A stretch of DNA of 64,000 nt from Paraflavitalea devenefica (GTDB lineage Bacteria > Bacteroidota > Bacteroidia > Chitinophagales > Chitinophagaceae). Below, piece after piece: positions 35,221-45,400 of the stretch. The stretch spans positions 124,001 through 188,000 of the forward strand of contig NZ_JAARML010000007.1 in NCBI RefSeq assembly GCF_011759375.1, given 5' to 3'. Position 1 is the first letter of the stretch. Each line of letters begins with the position of its first letter. Made by a program: the position numbers and the translations under genes. The notes beneath the pieces were generated by a model, which was not told the DNA's origin, ran no database searches, and saw nothing but the letters and a program-made list of their open reading frames with translations.

Positions 35221-35465
35221 TGTTTGAAATCTATTTCATAGTCAAATCCTTTGGTATTGAGCTTTTCCAGCCATCTCTTATACAGGTTATTACCAATCAC
35301 TAATTTTCCTTCCCGCATGGTGAGCGTTTCCCCGACAATAAAGTCTTGCAAATCCTGTCTGAATTCTTTTCGGAGATCGTCCAGGAAAATAGTGTCCTTG
35401 TTGGCCAGGGTCCACAAGGCATCTATTCTTTCGGATATAACAGCAAGATTGTTCATGGTATGCAT
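35217..35465 (-). CDS. small protein coupled to Fic enzyme
   Basis: This 82-residue protein overlaps the Fic start by 4 bases. Its segments are LAVISERIDALWTLANKDTIFLDDL, an EFRQDLQDFIVGETLT helix and LYKRWLEKLNTKGFDYEID. I recall a small gene just before Fic in several Bacteroidota, but the family is not named here. It could be a DNA-binding regulator or a modulator. An inner ATG at 35456 is an alternative start. Confidence 0.55.
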   Translation of the reverse strand: MHTMNNLAVISERIDALWTLANKDTIFLDDLRKEFRQDLQDFIVGETLTMREGKLVIGNNLYKRWLEKLNTKGFDYEIDFKQ

Positions 35466-35817
35466 TTATGGCCAGTAACAGGAAGCATCAAAGGTAATGA
35501 ATTTACTGCTTATAGCGCCTGGGAACCAGCCAGCTATTCCAAAGCAACTATTTGAAAGCCAAAATACTATCATAATTTTATGAAAAAGCAAAGGCCTTAT
35601 TAAAAAGATCGGCCCAACCGTTAAAACAGTCTTTACAGAGTCCTATCGCGCCCACAAATCTTTAAGCATTATTATATTTAAATTTATAGAAAAAGAAGCG
35701 GAGCATAATTATGACCGGACCGGTAGAAGGTCCATTAATCTGCTGATCTGTGGTGAATTAACTTAAATTTGTACCAGGCGAAAATGCAGTAGCATCACCT
35801 ATACAATCAACCTGGCC
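35466..35817. other. 352-base intergenic region
   Basis: No gene or strong hairpin is seen. It separates the minus-strand Fic unit from the plus-strand AraC gene, so it should hold both promoters. A TAAATTTG element lies at 35764-35771. Confidence 0.5.
35764..35771 (+). promoter_or_regulatory. Bacteroidota-type -7 element candidate
   Basis: TAAATTTG matches the TAnnTTTG -7 consensus of Bacteroidota and lies 46 bases upstream of the AraC start codon. No matching TTTG was found at -33. Confidence 0.3.
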
Positions 35818-36594
35818 ATGAGAACCATAAGTCCGAAGCTGGCGGAGAAAGTCGCCGAATATGTTCAACGGATACTCGTTATTGAAAACGTTGCAGTAAC
35901 AGAACCTTTTGTGTTGCCTTTATATGCCAATGGCACGCCCACGCTGCTGTTCCAAACTGCCGCAGGCACCGTGAGAGGGAACGCCAACCACCTCACCCTT
36001 TTTGGCCAGACAGTACTGCCCGACACCCTCACGCTTACAGAAAATTTTACACTGATCGCCTATTTCTTCCATCCTTTTGCCCTGCATACCCTCTTTGGCG
36101 TATCACCTACCGACCTTACGGACAATCCTATTAACCTTAACCTGCTGTCGTCCAAAAAAGCCGGTGAGCTGCAGGAACAACTGTTGAATGCCGGCACAGT
36201 GGAGAAAATGATCGGCCTGATCAACGAATATATCTATAGCCTTTCGGTAAGGAACAAAACCGATGCAGCACTCATCAGGTTCGCGACCAGGGTCATCTCC
36301 GGCAATCCAACCCGCCGGGTGGAGGAAATGGTGGAAAAAGAACTGCACCTCACCAAACGCACCTTCCTGCGATTATTTGAAAGGCAGGTAGGCATTCTGC
36401 CCAATCAATACAGGCGCATTGTACAGTTTAACGCCGCCTTCCAGCAAATGCAAAACAGGCAGTTCAGCAAGTTATCGGATATTGCTTTTGAGCAAGGTTT
36501 TTCAGACCAAAGCCACTTTATCCGCGCATTCAAAGAGTTTACCGGCATCACACCCAAGGATTACGAAAAACTGCTCGGCCGCTCTGAAGCCTGA
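35818..36594 (+). CDS. AraC-family transcriptional regulator
   Basis: This 258-residue protein has a sensor-like N-terminus (LPLYANGTPTLLFQTAAGTV, YFFHPFALHTLFGVSP) resembling the DUF6597-type domain. The C-terminal AraC DNA-binding region contains RTFLRLFERQVGILPNQYRRIVQF and FSKLSDIAFEQGFSDQSHFIRAFKEFTGITPKDYEK. It is followed 87 bases later by a VOC protein on the same strand, possibly its target. Confidence 0.85.
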   Translation: MRTISPKLAEKVAEYVQRILVIENVAVTEPFVLPLYANGTPTLLFQTAAGTVRGNANHLTLFGQTVLPDTLTLTENFTLIAYFFHPFALHTLFGVSPTDLTDNPINLNLLSSKKAGELQEQLLNAGTVEKMIGLINEYIYSLSVRNKTDAALIRFATRVISGNPTRRVEEMVEKELHLTKRTFLRLFERQVGILPNQYRRIVQFNAAFQQMQNRQFSKLSDIAFEQGFSDQSHFIRAFKEFTGITPKDYEKLLGRSEA

Positions 36595-36681
36595 ACTGAC
36601 CCGGCCACCATTTTGTCACTTCTGTTCTATTTTACCCCTGTGCGCAATGGTAGTTTTACATCATAATCATAAAAACAAAAA

Positions 36682-37110
36682 ATGATGAAAAAACCGATCT
36701 ATCCCTGCCTGTGGTTTGATGGACAGGCCCAGGAAGCAGCAAAATTCTATTGCTCGATCTTTAAGAACGGCCATATCACTGCCGATAATAATATGGTAGT
36801 GACTTTTGAGCTGAACGGTACAAAGTTCATGGGATTGAATGCCGGTCCCCAATTCAAATTCAACGAGGCCGTATCCTTTGTGATCGACTGCGATACGCAG
36901 GAGGAGATCGATCATTATTGGAACAGGTTGACGGCAGATGGCGGCGAGGAAGGAAAATGTGGATGGCTGAAGGACAAGTTTGGGATTTCCTGGCAGGTAG
37001 TGCCTGCTATATTGCCGGAATTGCTGAGCAATCCCGCCAAAGCCCAGAACGTGATGAAAGCGTATATGAAAATGAACAAATTTGACATTGACGCCCTGGT
37101 AAATGCCTGA
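36682..37110 (+). CDS. VOC-superfamily (PhnB-like) protein
   Basis: This 142-residue protein matches the PhnB/3-demethylubiquinone-methyltransferase-like VOC fold: it begins PIYPCLWFDGQAQEAAKFY, with FNEAVSFVIDCDTQEEID and GWLKDKFGISWQVVP. The family is common and its substrates are mostly unknown. An antibiotic- or metabolite-handling role is possible. It lies downstream of the AraC regulator. Confidence 0.8.
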   Translation: MMKKPIYPCLWFDGQAQEAAKFYCSIFKNGHITADNNMVVTFELNGTKFMGLNAGPQFKFNEAVSFVIDCDTQEEIDHYWNRLTADGGEEGKCGWLKDKFGISWQVVPAILPELLSNPAKAQNVMKAYMKMNKFDIDALVNA

Positions 37111-37240
37111 GTGCAGCATACCGGAAGGCAGTACCGGTACCACACCAATCATCCACCATTACCAATAGCTGGTTTTGATTTGTACCTTGTGGTACCGGTT
37201 ATTTTGCTTTATAAAGGGTTCCTGGTAATAAAAAAGAAAA

Positions 37241-38248
37241 ATGATGAAATACATAGGGATATATACTTTGTTCTTTATGTTCATTTTTTGCACTTTTTGT
37301 AAAGGACAAACCAAAACTGAACTACCAAAAGATGATATCAAATCCGAAACCAAAGACGTAATCACTTCCCACGGACCTAACAGCATCACTCGTACTATCA
37401 TGCAAGATAGAAAGGGCAACATTTGGATGGCTGCATTTGATGGTGTTTTTCGATACGATGGAAAGACTTTTGCCAATATCACAAGTAAAGTGAGTGCGGC
37501 CCGCTTTTTTTCTGTTTTAGAAGATAGAAAAGGAAATCTTTGGTTCTCTTCTATCGGTTCAGGTGTTTATTATTATGATGGAAAATCCTTTCTAAATTTT
37601 ACAACCAGGGAGGGGCTTGCCAATAATGAGGTTACTTGTATTTATGAAGATAAAACCGGTAATATTTGGTTCGGAACTGAAGGCGGAGCAAGCTGCTACG
37701 ATGGTAAATCCTTTCGAAATTTATCGATGTATAATGATGTTAATTCTATTATTGAAGATAAAACAGGGAGAATCTGGTTTGGCACAAGGGGCAATGCCTG
37801 CTTTTATGATGGAAAAACATTTACCGATTTAACCCATAACGGCAAACCTTTCACGAATGTTTGGTCTATAATCGAAGATAAAAAAGGCAATATTTGGCTC
37901 GGTGGCACTGATGGCCTTTGGCGCTATGACGGCAGTACATTTACCAATTTCACGCAGAAGTTTGTTAACTGTATTATCGAAGATAAAAAAGGCAATATTT
38001 GGACTAGTTCAGAAAGTGATAATGGTGAAGGTTGGGCGCTTTCGTGTTATGATGAAAAGTCATTGTTCAATAAAAAAACCACGGTAACCGAAACAAATTT
38101 ATCATCAAAAACGATTTTTACGGTTTTTGAAGATGATGATGGAAATATTTGGTTTGGCTCTAGTGGCGTGTATCGTTATGATGGATTTACCTTTGACGAC
38201 TTTAAAGGTAACGCTGAATATCCCTTACATTTTTTTACACGCCCTTAA
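37241..38248 (+). CDS. stand-alone seven-blade propeller lipoprotein-like protein
   Basis: This 335-residue exported protein has a signal-like start (MMKYIGIYTLFFMFIFCTFCKGQ), with a cysteine that could be lipidated. It then has seven repeats of about 40 residues with the core E-D-x-x-G-N-I-W-F-G and YDGKTFxNF. This is the two-component-regulator propeller motif, enough for one propeller, but with no kinase or other output domain attached. Composition is visibly more AT-rich than its neighbours, which suggests recent transfer. Confidence 0.8.
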   Translation: MMKYIGIYTLFFMFIFCTFCKGQTKTELPKDDIKSETKDVITSHGPNSITRTIMQDRKGNIWMAAFDGVFRYDGKTFANITSKVSAARFFSVLEDRKGNLWFSSIGSGVYYYDGKSFLNFTTREGLANNEVTCIYEDKTGNIWFGTEGGASCYDGKSFRNLSMYNDVNSIIEDKTGRIWFGTRGNACFYDGKTFTDLTHNGKPFTNVWSIIEDKKGNIWLGGTDGLWRYDGSTFTNFTQKFVNCIIEDKKGNIWTSSESDNGEGWALSCYDEKSLFNKKTTVTETNLSSKTIFTVFEDDDGNIWFGSSGVYRYDGFTFDDFKGNAEYPLHFFTRP

Positions 38249-38312
38249 CCAAAGCCCAGCACAAAAATTCCAATCAACGAGAAAGTATACACCAGTAGCT
38301 GGCCCCGGCCAA

Positions 38313-38984
38313 TCACTCCCCTCCCTTGCCGCCCGGCAGCCGCCCTTTGATCCATTTGATCTGGCCATTGTGGTTAGACTCATGCTCCACTACATGGAAC
38401 CATTTGCAGTAGTTATTGGTAGGTTGGCCGCCGAAGAATTTGGGGTCAACGGTCATTAGCCATTTGTCATCGCGCTTGCGTAGTTCGGCCAGTGTTTTTT
38501 CGCGGGTTTTGGTGAGGATATTTACGTAATAATCCAGGTCGTGCCCCTTGATCACTTTACGCCCTTCATCGCCCAGTTCCATGGCCGGGTTCCAGGTAGC
38601 CCGCTCCGTTTCTTTGAAATCATTCAATCCCTCAAAGGTATTGCCCTGGTAAAACACTTCGGTGGCGGCCAGGTGCAGTAACATAGCCCCAATGGTATTG
38701 CTCTTGGGATCATGCAGGTAATCGAGCTCCTCCTGCTTCATGCCCTTTACCGAACGTAATACCGTATCGCGCATCCAATTCATCATGGATACCAGGGTCC
38801 CTACTTGTGGCGAAAAGCCTTCTTTAGGCCCGATGATGTGCAAGCCATCTCCCACATACCGGTCGCCAGCCAGCGCCATGGCAGGAAAAGCGGTCATACC
38901 GGTTACGCCGGTCGTTATAGCAGCAGTAGTTTTGATAAAACTCCTCCGGCTGGTCACTGTAGAAGCCTGTTTCATAACATTCAT
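38313..38984 (-). CDS. DinB-family protein, Tat-exported
   Basis: This 223-residue protein has a twin-arginine signal (TSRRSFIKTTAAITTG) and a following hydrophobic stretch. The mature part has the DinB four-helix layout with histidines in AMLLHLAATE and HVVEHESNHNGQIKW, which would bind a metal. Most DinB-like proteins are cytoplasmic thiol-dependent enzymes, so export via Tat is the interesting detail. Function unknown. It is a single gene. Confidence 0.8.
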   Translation of the reverse strand: MNVMKQASTVTSRRSFIKTTAAITTGVTGMTAFPAMALAGDRYVGDGLHIIGPKEGFSPQVGTLVSMMNWMRDTVLRSVKGMKQEELDYLHDPKSNTIGAMLLHLAATEVFYQGNTFEGLNDFKETERATWNPAMELGDEGRKVIKGHDLDYYVNILTKTREKTLAELRKRDDKWLMTVDPKFFGGQPTNNYCKWFHVVEHESNHNGQIKWIKGRLPGGKGGE

Positions 38985-39074
38985 TTTTTGATACCCATAA
39001 AGTTACCCTTATTTTTCTTCATCCCTCCTACCGCAAAATGGGGATGCCCTCCTGAAGAGATTATTTTCCGACTC

Positions 39075-39788
39075 TTAATGTCCATCGACTAGTCCCGCAA
39101 CCCTGGCCCGATAATCTTGTGTATAGATACCGAACCAGGATACCAATTGCCCGACCCAGGCTGCATAGGGCTTATAGATAAATCCATGGCTCAAGCCTGT
39201 TTCGAGTTTAAACTCACGAAGGTCTAGTTCCTCCCTGCTGCGGTTCTCAAAAATTTTGACGCAGGTACCGTGAGGGTCTGAGGATTCAATAACAGATAGG
39301 AAGCGCCCCACGATGTTGAGGTTCAAATAATCCTTGTAGGTTTCCGGCCAACAGCCGCCCATGATCACATATTTCATTTCCCAGTTTCTTAACCTGCCCG
39401 CTACGTGCAACACAATATTTGATCCTGCTGATGCACCTACCAGTACAATATTCGGGAGGGGCACTTTTGCTTTCAACAGCGTGTCTACCTGTTTCACTAT
39501 TTTACGTACATAGATAGAATCATCAATCCCCGGCAACCTTCTTTCGCTGATCACATAAAAGCCATGGGCACGCAGGGTATCCAGTATACGTGAATATTGA
39601 TACGGTCCCCATTCCGGTACGGCATCAGTGATCGCATTGTCGCCTTTAACGGTGACTACGCCACCGTGCAGGTAGAACATATAATACCTGGCCGGGTCGA
39701 TCCTTTTTGGAAGATCATATTGGATGTATTGAGCTGTAACACTTGTATACAACAGGGAAAGCAGTATGGGAAGGATAAGTTGTTTCAT
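39075..39788 (-). CDS. alpha/beta hydrolase-like exported protein
   Basis: The ATG at 39788 gives 237 residues with a signal peptide (MKQLILPILLSLLYTSVTAQ). The nucleophile elbow is G-A-S-A-G-S (VLVGASAGSNIVLHVA), and the preceding strand YMFYLHGGVV supplies an oxyanion-type turn. The final histidine is likely GLSHGF. The fold is that of a small esterase or peptidase. It is divergent from the SDR gene, sharing the region with two 17-bp direct repeats. Confidence 0.7.
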   Translation of the reverse strand: MKQLILPILLSLLYTSVTAQYIQYDLPKRIDPARYYMFYLHGGVVTVKGDNAITDAVPEWGPYQYSRILDTLRAHGFYVISERRLPGIDDSIYVRKIVKQVDTLLKAKVPLPNIVLVGASAGSNIVLHVAGRLRNWEMKYVIMGGCWPETYKDYLNLNIVGRFLSVIESSDPHGTCVKIFENRSREELDLREFKLETGLSHGFIYKPYAAWVGQLVSWFGIYTQDYRARVAGLVDGH

Positions 39789-39850
39789 ACTGATCATATT
39801 AAGGGCTTTGTACAAAGATAACCGTAATGGACATAGATGACGTGCTGAAA

Positions 39851-39890
39851 TGACATTTTGAACAAAGCAAGAATGACGTTTTAAACAAAG
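39851..39890. promoter_or_regulatory. two 17-bp direct repeats in a divergent promoter
   Basis: TGACATTTTGAACAAAG (39851-39867) and TGACGTTTTAAACAAAG (39874-39890) differ at two positions and start 23 bp apart. They lie 50-90 bases upstream of the SDR start and 63-102 bases upstream of the hydrolase start. The spacing suits an AraC-type binding site. Confidence 0.5.
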
Positions 39891-39910
39891 TGCCCCGGTC
39901 ATAGACGTCT

Positions 39911-39918
39911 TAGTTTTG
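39911..39918 (+). promoter_or_regulatory. Bacteroidota-type -7 element candidate
   Basis: TAGTTTTG matches TAnnTTTG, 21 bases upstream of the SDR start codon and just downstream of the direct repeats. No clear -33 TTTG was found. Confidence 0.4.
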
Positions 39919-39939
39919 TTGTAACAAATAAAAATTACA

Positions 39940-40959
39940 ATGCAACAAAACAATTATCAGGGCGCACTACAGCAGCCATTGGGTTCAGGATTTACTGCAA
40001 GATCTACAGCCAGTGACGTTATCAAAGGGATAGACCTTTCCGGGAAAACAATCATCATTACGGGCGGCTATGCCGGCATAGGCCTGGAAACTACCCGGGT
40101 GTTTGCTGCGGCCGGCGCCACCGTTATTGTGCCTGCCAGGGATGTGGCAAAAGCCGCTAAGAACGTAACAGGCATCACCCCTGTCGAACTGGAACAAATG
40201 GATTTAATGGACCCGGCTTCCATTGACGCTTTTGCAGCAAAGTTCCTGGCATCGGGCAGGCCCCTTCATTTACTGATCAACAATGCCGGCATTATGTGGG
40301 TGCCATTGCGCAGGGACAGCCGCGGATACGAATCGCAACTATCCACCAATCACCTGGGGCATTTCCAGCTTACTGCCAGGTTATGGCCGGCGCTTAAAAA
40401 AGCCCAGGGCGCCAGGGTGGTGAATGTGTCTTCTTTTGGGCACCAAATGGCCCCCTTTCACTTTGATGATCCCAATTTTGAACACCGGGAATACGAGACT
40501 CTCCAGGGTTATGGTCAATCGAAGACAGCCAATAATTTATTTACTGTTGAAATGGACAACCGCGGCAAAGCTCACCATGTACGGTCTTACTCCGTGCATC
40601 CCGGTTCCGTGAATGGAACCGACCTGGGGCGGGAAGCTCCGATTGAATTATTCAAGCAGATGGGCACATTTGATGCCAATGGCAATATACTGCCTGAAGT
40701 AGCCAATCAATTAAAAACGATTCCCCAGGGAGCAGCTACCACCGTTTGGTGTGCCACCAGTACGCAACTTACCGGTATAGGAGGCGTATATTGTGAAGAT
40801 GCAGAGGTGGCAGCATTGGACACGGGAGGTATTGAGCACCGCTATGATGATCCTTCCACCTTGCGGGGTGTGCTTCCCTATTCATTAGACAAGATAAATG
40901 CTAAGCGTTTATGGGAGCTCAGCGAACAAATGACAGGCATTGTTTTCAACGTCAACTGA
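39940..40959 (+). CDS. short-chain dehydrogenase/reductase
   Basis: This 339-residue protein has the SDR cofactor motif T-G-G-Y-A-G-I-G (IIITGGYAGIG), NNAG (LLINNAGIM), the catalytic serine (VNVSSFGH) and Y191-x-x-x-K195 (YGQSK). The N-terminus fits an NADP-preferring oxidoreductase of the retinol-dehydrogenase-like group. The C-terminal extension of about 60 residues is also seen there. Followed 66 bases later by an AraC regulator that may control it through the direct repeats upstream. Confidence 0.85.
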   Translation: MQQNNYQGALQQPLGSGFTARSTASDVIKGIDLSGKTIIITGGYAGIGLETTRVFAAAGATVIVPARDVAKAAKNVTGITPVELEQMDLMDPASIDAFAAKFLASGRPLHLLINNAGIMWVPLRRDSRGYESQLSTNHLGHFQLTARLWPALKKAQGARVVNVSSFGHQMAPFHFDDPNFEHREYETLQGYGQSKTANNLFTVEMDNRGKAHHVRSYSVHPGSVNGTDLGREAPIELFKQMGTFDANGNILPEVANQLKTIPQGAATTVWCATSTQLTGIGGVYCEDAEVAALDTGGIEHRYDDPSTLRGVLPYSLDKINAKRLWELSEQMTGIVFNVN

Positions 40960-41025
40960 AGCCCGCATTAATGATTATTTTTGCAGCGTAAAAACATTGC
41001 TGCAGGTTGATAATAGGTTAGCAAT

Positions 41026-41841
41026 ATGGATTTCCAGATAAAATATATTACGCCGGATATAAAGCTTTCCAGCTACGAGGATAAGTTGTTTAAGACAGAA
41101 GTGGTGTTTGATCACCACATGCTGGTATGGTTTATATCGGGCGAAACAAAGATCATCCAGGCAGAAGCCACGTATGTATTCCGGGCAGGTGATATTTTTC
41201 TGATCCCGAGAAATCAGTTGGCTACGATCATTAATTATCCCAAAGACGGGCTTCCCCATAAGGCGGTGGCGATGCATCTTTCCACCAGCCGGTTAAGGGA
41301 GTTTTATTTCGGTCTCGATGTAAAGCCCAAAGCATTGGCATCACCTAAGATCCGCTGCTTTAATGATCATCCGCTGCTTAAAAGTTGCCTGGCTTCGCTG
41401 ATACCCTATTTTGAATTGCAGGGACCTTTTCCTGAAAATATTGCAGCGCTAAAAATAAATGAAGCCATCAGTATACTTCGGGTGATTGATCCGGCCATTG
41501 ACAATATCCTGGCCAATTTTGAAGAACCCGGCAAGATTGATCTGGCCGGGTTTATGGAAAGGAATTTTATGTTCAATATGCCTATGGCGAAGTTCGGCTA
41601 CCTCACCGGGCGCAGCCTGTCGACTTTCAACAGGGATTTTAAGAAGCATTTTAATAGTACACCACAAAGATGGCTGACACAAAAAAGACTTGAACTAGCC
41701 CATTACCAGATCAGTGAAAAAAAGCAAAAGCCCGTTGACGTATACCTGGAGGTGGGGTTTGAAGATATCTCTCATTTCTCTTACGCTTTTAAAAAGCATT
41801 TTGGCTATTCACCAACGGAGCTGAATAACAACTCAGCATAG
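41026..41841 (+). CDS. AraC-family transcriptional regulator
   Basis: This 271-residue protein has a cupin-like N-terminus (HHMLVWFISGETKII, VFRAGDIFLIPRNQLA) and a C-terminal AraC DNA-binding region (MAKFGYLTGRSLSTFNRDFKKHFN, VDVYLEVGFEDISHFSYAFKKHFGYSPTEL). It probably senses a small molecule and activates the SDR-hydrolase pair upstream. A TATTTTTG element at 40976-40983 is a candidate promoter for it. Confidence 0.85.
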   Translation: MDFQIKYITPDIKLSSYEDKLFKTEVVFDHHMLVWFISGETKIIQAEATYVFRAGDIFLIPRNQLATIINYPKDGLPHKAVAMHLSTSRLREFYFGLDVKPKALASPKIRCFNDHPLLKSCLASLIPYFELQGPFPENIAALKINEAISILRVIDPAIDNILANFEEPGKIDLAGFMERNFMFNMPMAKFGYLTGRSLSTFNRDFKKHFNSTPQRWLTQKRLELAHYQISEKKQKPVDVYLEVGFEDISHFSYAFKKHFGYSPTELNNNSA

Positions 41842-41937
41842 GAACCAAACAATTTTAACCAACTGCTCCTTTGATGACGTTTGATTTTCCAGTAGCTTTA
41901 GTAGGTAATCATTTTTCCTTATCTAAAAAAAGTAACG

Positions 41938-42369
41938 ATGAAAAAGATCTTATTCTTCGTGCTACTGGCTGCCCTTGCAACCGGTACCATCCACTATGTA
42001 CAGGCACAAATTACTTCTATGCAACAGCCTGCTGCCCACACGACTGAAAAGGCAACATCTTCCAACTTCTTTGTCAATGCCAGCGTAACACTGGTGAATA
42101 ATGCCGGCGCCCAGGGTTACAGGGCCATATTTATCCGGAACTTTAATGAAACACCCTATCTTTTTCCTTCATCCGGGAGCATTACCCACAGCTCTGTTTT
42201 GCCGGAGGGCGTTTACACGGTGGCCGTAGCGCCTATTGGCGGCTCTTCTACCGTCAGGAACTTTTCCTGGAGCCTCGGTCCTGACTATGGAAGCCAAACG
42301 GGCACCTCTGCCACTTTTAATAATGTGAATATCACTTCAGGAGGTACTATAACGGTTAGTATTAATTAA
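41938..42369 (+). CDS. small exported protein of unknown function
   Basis: This 143-residue protein has a signal peptide (MKKILFFVLLAALATGTIHYVQAQ) and a mature part rich in Ser, Thr, Asn and Gly with strand-like stretches (NFFVNASVTLVNNAG, YRAIFIRNF, TVAVAPIGG, NFSWSLG). It looks like a single beta-sandwich domain. I do not recognise the family. It is followed by a strong terminator shared with the convergent HTCS gene. Confidence 0.65.
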   Translation: MKKILFFVLLAALATGTIHYVQAQITSMQQPAAHTTEKATSSNFFVNASVTLVNNAGAQGYRAIFIRNFNETPYLFPSSGSITHSSVLPEGVYTVAVAPIGGSSTVRNFSWSLGPDYGSQTGTSATFNNVNITSGGTITVSIN

Positions 42370-42377
42370 ACAGTCAA

Positions 42378-42424
42378 GCCCGTTCCTGGTTCGTGGGGAC
42401 ACGAACCAGGGCGGGCGTTTTTAA
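42378..42424. terminator. bidirectional terminator
   Basis: An 11-bp perfect stem, CCTGGTTCGTG (42385-42395) and CACGAACCAGG (42400-42410), is extended by a GCCCG/CGGGC outer pair. On the plus strand it ends in GTTTTT. It separates the small exported protein gene from the convergent hybrid sensor gene. Confidence 0.85.
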
Positions 42425-45400
42425 GACCCTGCAAACTTACTGGGAGATTGCCCGAATTGCTTTTTGAATTCGCGGCTGAAGTATTTGCTGTTTTCATAGC
42501 CCACCATATACGCTATTTCATACACGGTGTACCTGTTTTCCTGCAACAGCGCAATGGCTTTTTTCAGCCGGAATGATTTTACAAAGTCATTGGTGCTCAT
42601 GCCCGTGATGGCTTTTATTTTTTTGAAGAGCACCGGCTGGCTCATGGCCGCTTTTTTAGCCAACACCGCAATGGTAAACTCGGGGTTCTCAATGTTATCT
42701 TCTACAATTTGGGTAATGTTTTGTAAGAATGCTTCATCAAGGGGATGAAGCGCTGCCGGCAATGCAGTGCTATTGTCCGGGGCGGCAGCCGGACTGTTTT
42801 CTGTTGCAGCACTAACAGGAGCTGCCTGCAATTGCTGCTGAAACTGTTTCCACAACCGCTCACGCGATGCCAGCAGGTTACGGATCTGCAGTTCCAGTAC
42901 CTGGATGCTGAATGGCTTGGTGAGGTACACCTCTGCCCCGGTTTGCAACCCGCTTACCTGGTGACTTACTTCCGTTTTAGCGGTGAGTAGTATCACCGGT
43001 ATATGACTGGTACGGATATCGTTTTTGATCTTGTCGCAAAAAGCCAATCCATCCATTTCCGGCATCATTACATCACTGATGATCAGATCGGGCATGGCTT
43101 CTGTTGCCAGGCCGACCCCTTCGAGGCCATTGGCGCTTTCCAGTATATGGTATTGCTGCTGCAGCGCGTTTTTGATGAAGGTCCGGATGCCTGCATTGTC
43201 TTCTACCAGCAGGATGGTGTTCCTGGCTTCCTCATCCGTGCTTTTTAGGGATGCAGGTGCAGGTTGCCCGGCTTGCGCCATCGCTGTTTCCTGTACGGTA
43301 AGCGGCGGTGAGAGATGGGCCATCTGGGCTTCCGGGAAATGGGCTTTTCCTTTGAGCAATGATATAGTGAAGCAGGTGGTATACTGGCCATCGGCTGCTT
43401 CTTCGCTGGTCACCCCCAACGTACCTTTATGGATCTCCACAATGCTTTTTGACAAGGCCAGGCCAATGCCATAACCCGTGTTCTGCTTGCTGAAATGATC
43501 TCCCTGGAAGTAGTTATCAAACAAGCGCGCTATGTTCTCTTTGGCAATACCCGGACCATTGTCGGTTACCCTGATGATTACAGTGGTATCTTTTTCTTCA
43601 ATGCCCATGCTGATGTAACCGCCGGCCGGCGTGAATTTAAACGCATTGGACAACAGGTTGAAAAGCACTTTCGCCAATTGTTCTTTATCAAACCATAGCT
43701 CGATATCCGGCGAAGAACTGATGAAACCGGCCCGTATATTCCTGGAAACGGATTGATCATGAAAAGCATCGAATATAGATGCTGCAAAAGGAACGATGTT
43801 CCAATGATGTACCTGCAGCGGCAGGTGGCCTGTTTCCGCTTTCCTGAAATCCATCAGTTCACTCACCAGTTGCAGCAGGCTTTCTGAATTGGTTTTGATG
43901 GTGCGCAGCAACTGCCGCTCATAGGGGTCATTGCTGCCGGTGTTGATGAGTTTTTCCGCAGGTCCGGTTATCAAAGAAAGGTGCGTACGTATTTCATGCG
44001 AGATGTTGGTAAAGAAATCAAGCTTTAACCGGGTGAGCTCCTGGTTGCGGCGGAGCAGGGCCCGCAGGAAGAAAAACCGTACAATGAAAAATGCCAGTGT
44101 GATAAAGAGCAGTCCGTAAATACTGTACGCCCACCATGTTTTCCAGAAAGGTGGCAACACGGTTATTTTTAAGGTGGCCGGAGCGCTCCATACGCCGTCG
44201 TTATTGGCGCCCTTTACGGCAAAGGTATAAGCACCGGGGGGCAGGTTGGCGTAAGCAGCAGTAGCGAGGGGGGTATAGTTCCAGTCTTTGTCAAAGCTTT
44301 CCAGTTTATACGCGTAGCTGTTCTTTTCCGGCTTGATGTAATTGAGGATCGCAAAGTCGAGCGTCAGTACATTTTGGTGATGACTAAGCTGAATGTCCTG
44401 CGTAAAGCTGATGTCTTTTGTTAAGATATGATCGGGACCATTGATGGTTACAGGCCGGCCAAAGAGTTTGAGGTCGGTAATGAACACCCGCGGTACTACG
44501 GTATTTTCTGTTATTTTATCCGGGTAAAAAGCGGAGACGCCTTTGTATCCGCCCAGGAAAAGCTCGCCGCTGTTGCTTTTGTAGCAGGCATTGTTGTTGA
44601 ACACATTTCCAGCCAACCCGTCGGCTTCAGTGTAGGTATTGATCCTGCCATCGCCCGGCCTCAACCTGGCCAGGCCATTGGCGGTACCTGCCCAGATGTC
44701 TTTCGGGTTATCATCCTGCAAGAGGCCCAGTACATTGTTGTCGGGCAATCCCTCTTGCTGCGTATAGGCGGCTATTTTATTACCTGCCCGGTTGTATACG
44801 ATAAGACCGCTGTAATAAGTGCCGGCCCATATATTGCCCTGTGCATCTTCCAGCAGGCTGTTTACATAACAAGGATAGCTGCCTGCTTTTTCCTGTACCA
44901 GCTTTACCTGGTTGCCTGTTATGGCATACAGCCCGGTGGTGGTGCCCACCCAAACGGTATGGTTGTTGGTTTCCAGCAAAGCAAGGATGGCTTTATTGCC
45001 AATCGCTGTCCTGATTGCTTCGCCTTCCGGATAAGGACTGAGGAGAGTGCCCTGTTTTCTGAACAGCTTCAGGCCTGCTGTTTCCGTGCCTATCCAGAAG
45101 ATGCCCTGGCTGTCTTCCAGCAGGCAAGGTATTTCAGCGCCCAGGCTTACCGGGTCATTCTCTTTGTACAAATACCGTTTGAAGCGACGGGTGGAAGGAT
45201 CAAACAGGTTCAGTCCGCCACCATGTGTGCCTACCCATATATTTCCGGGCCGGTCCTTATACACGGTTTTTACGAGATTGGAACCAATACTGCCGGCATC
45301 ATTTGCTTTATGTTGATAATATTCCACCTCGCCGGTTGACCTGTTCATATAGTTCAGTCCGCCCCCTTCTGTGCCGATCCAAAGGTTATTTTTATCATCC

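Noticed and set aside
39789..39953. N-terminal extension of the alpha/beta hydrolase
   Set aside because: It would cover the two direct repeats and the SDR start; the signal peptide begins at ATG 39788.
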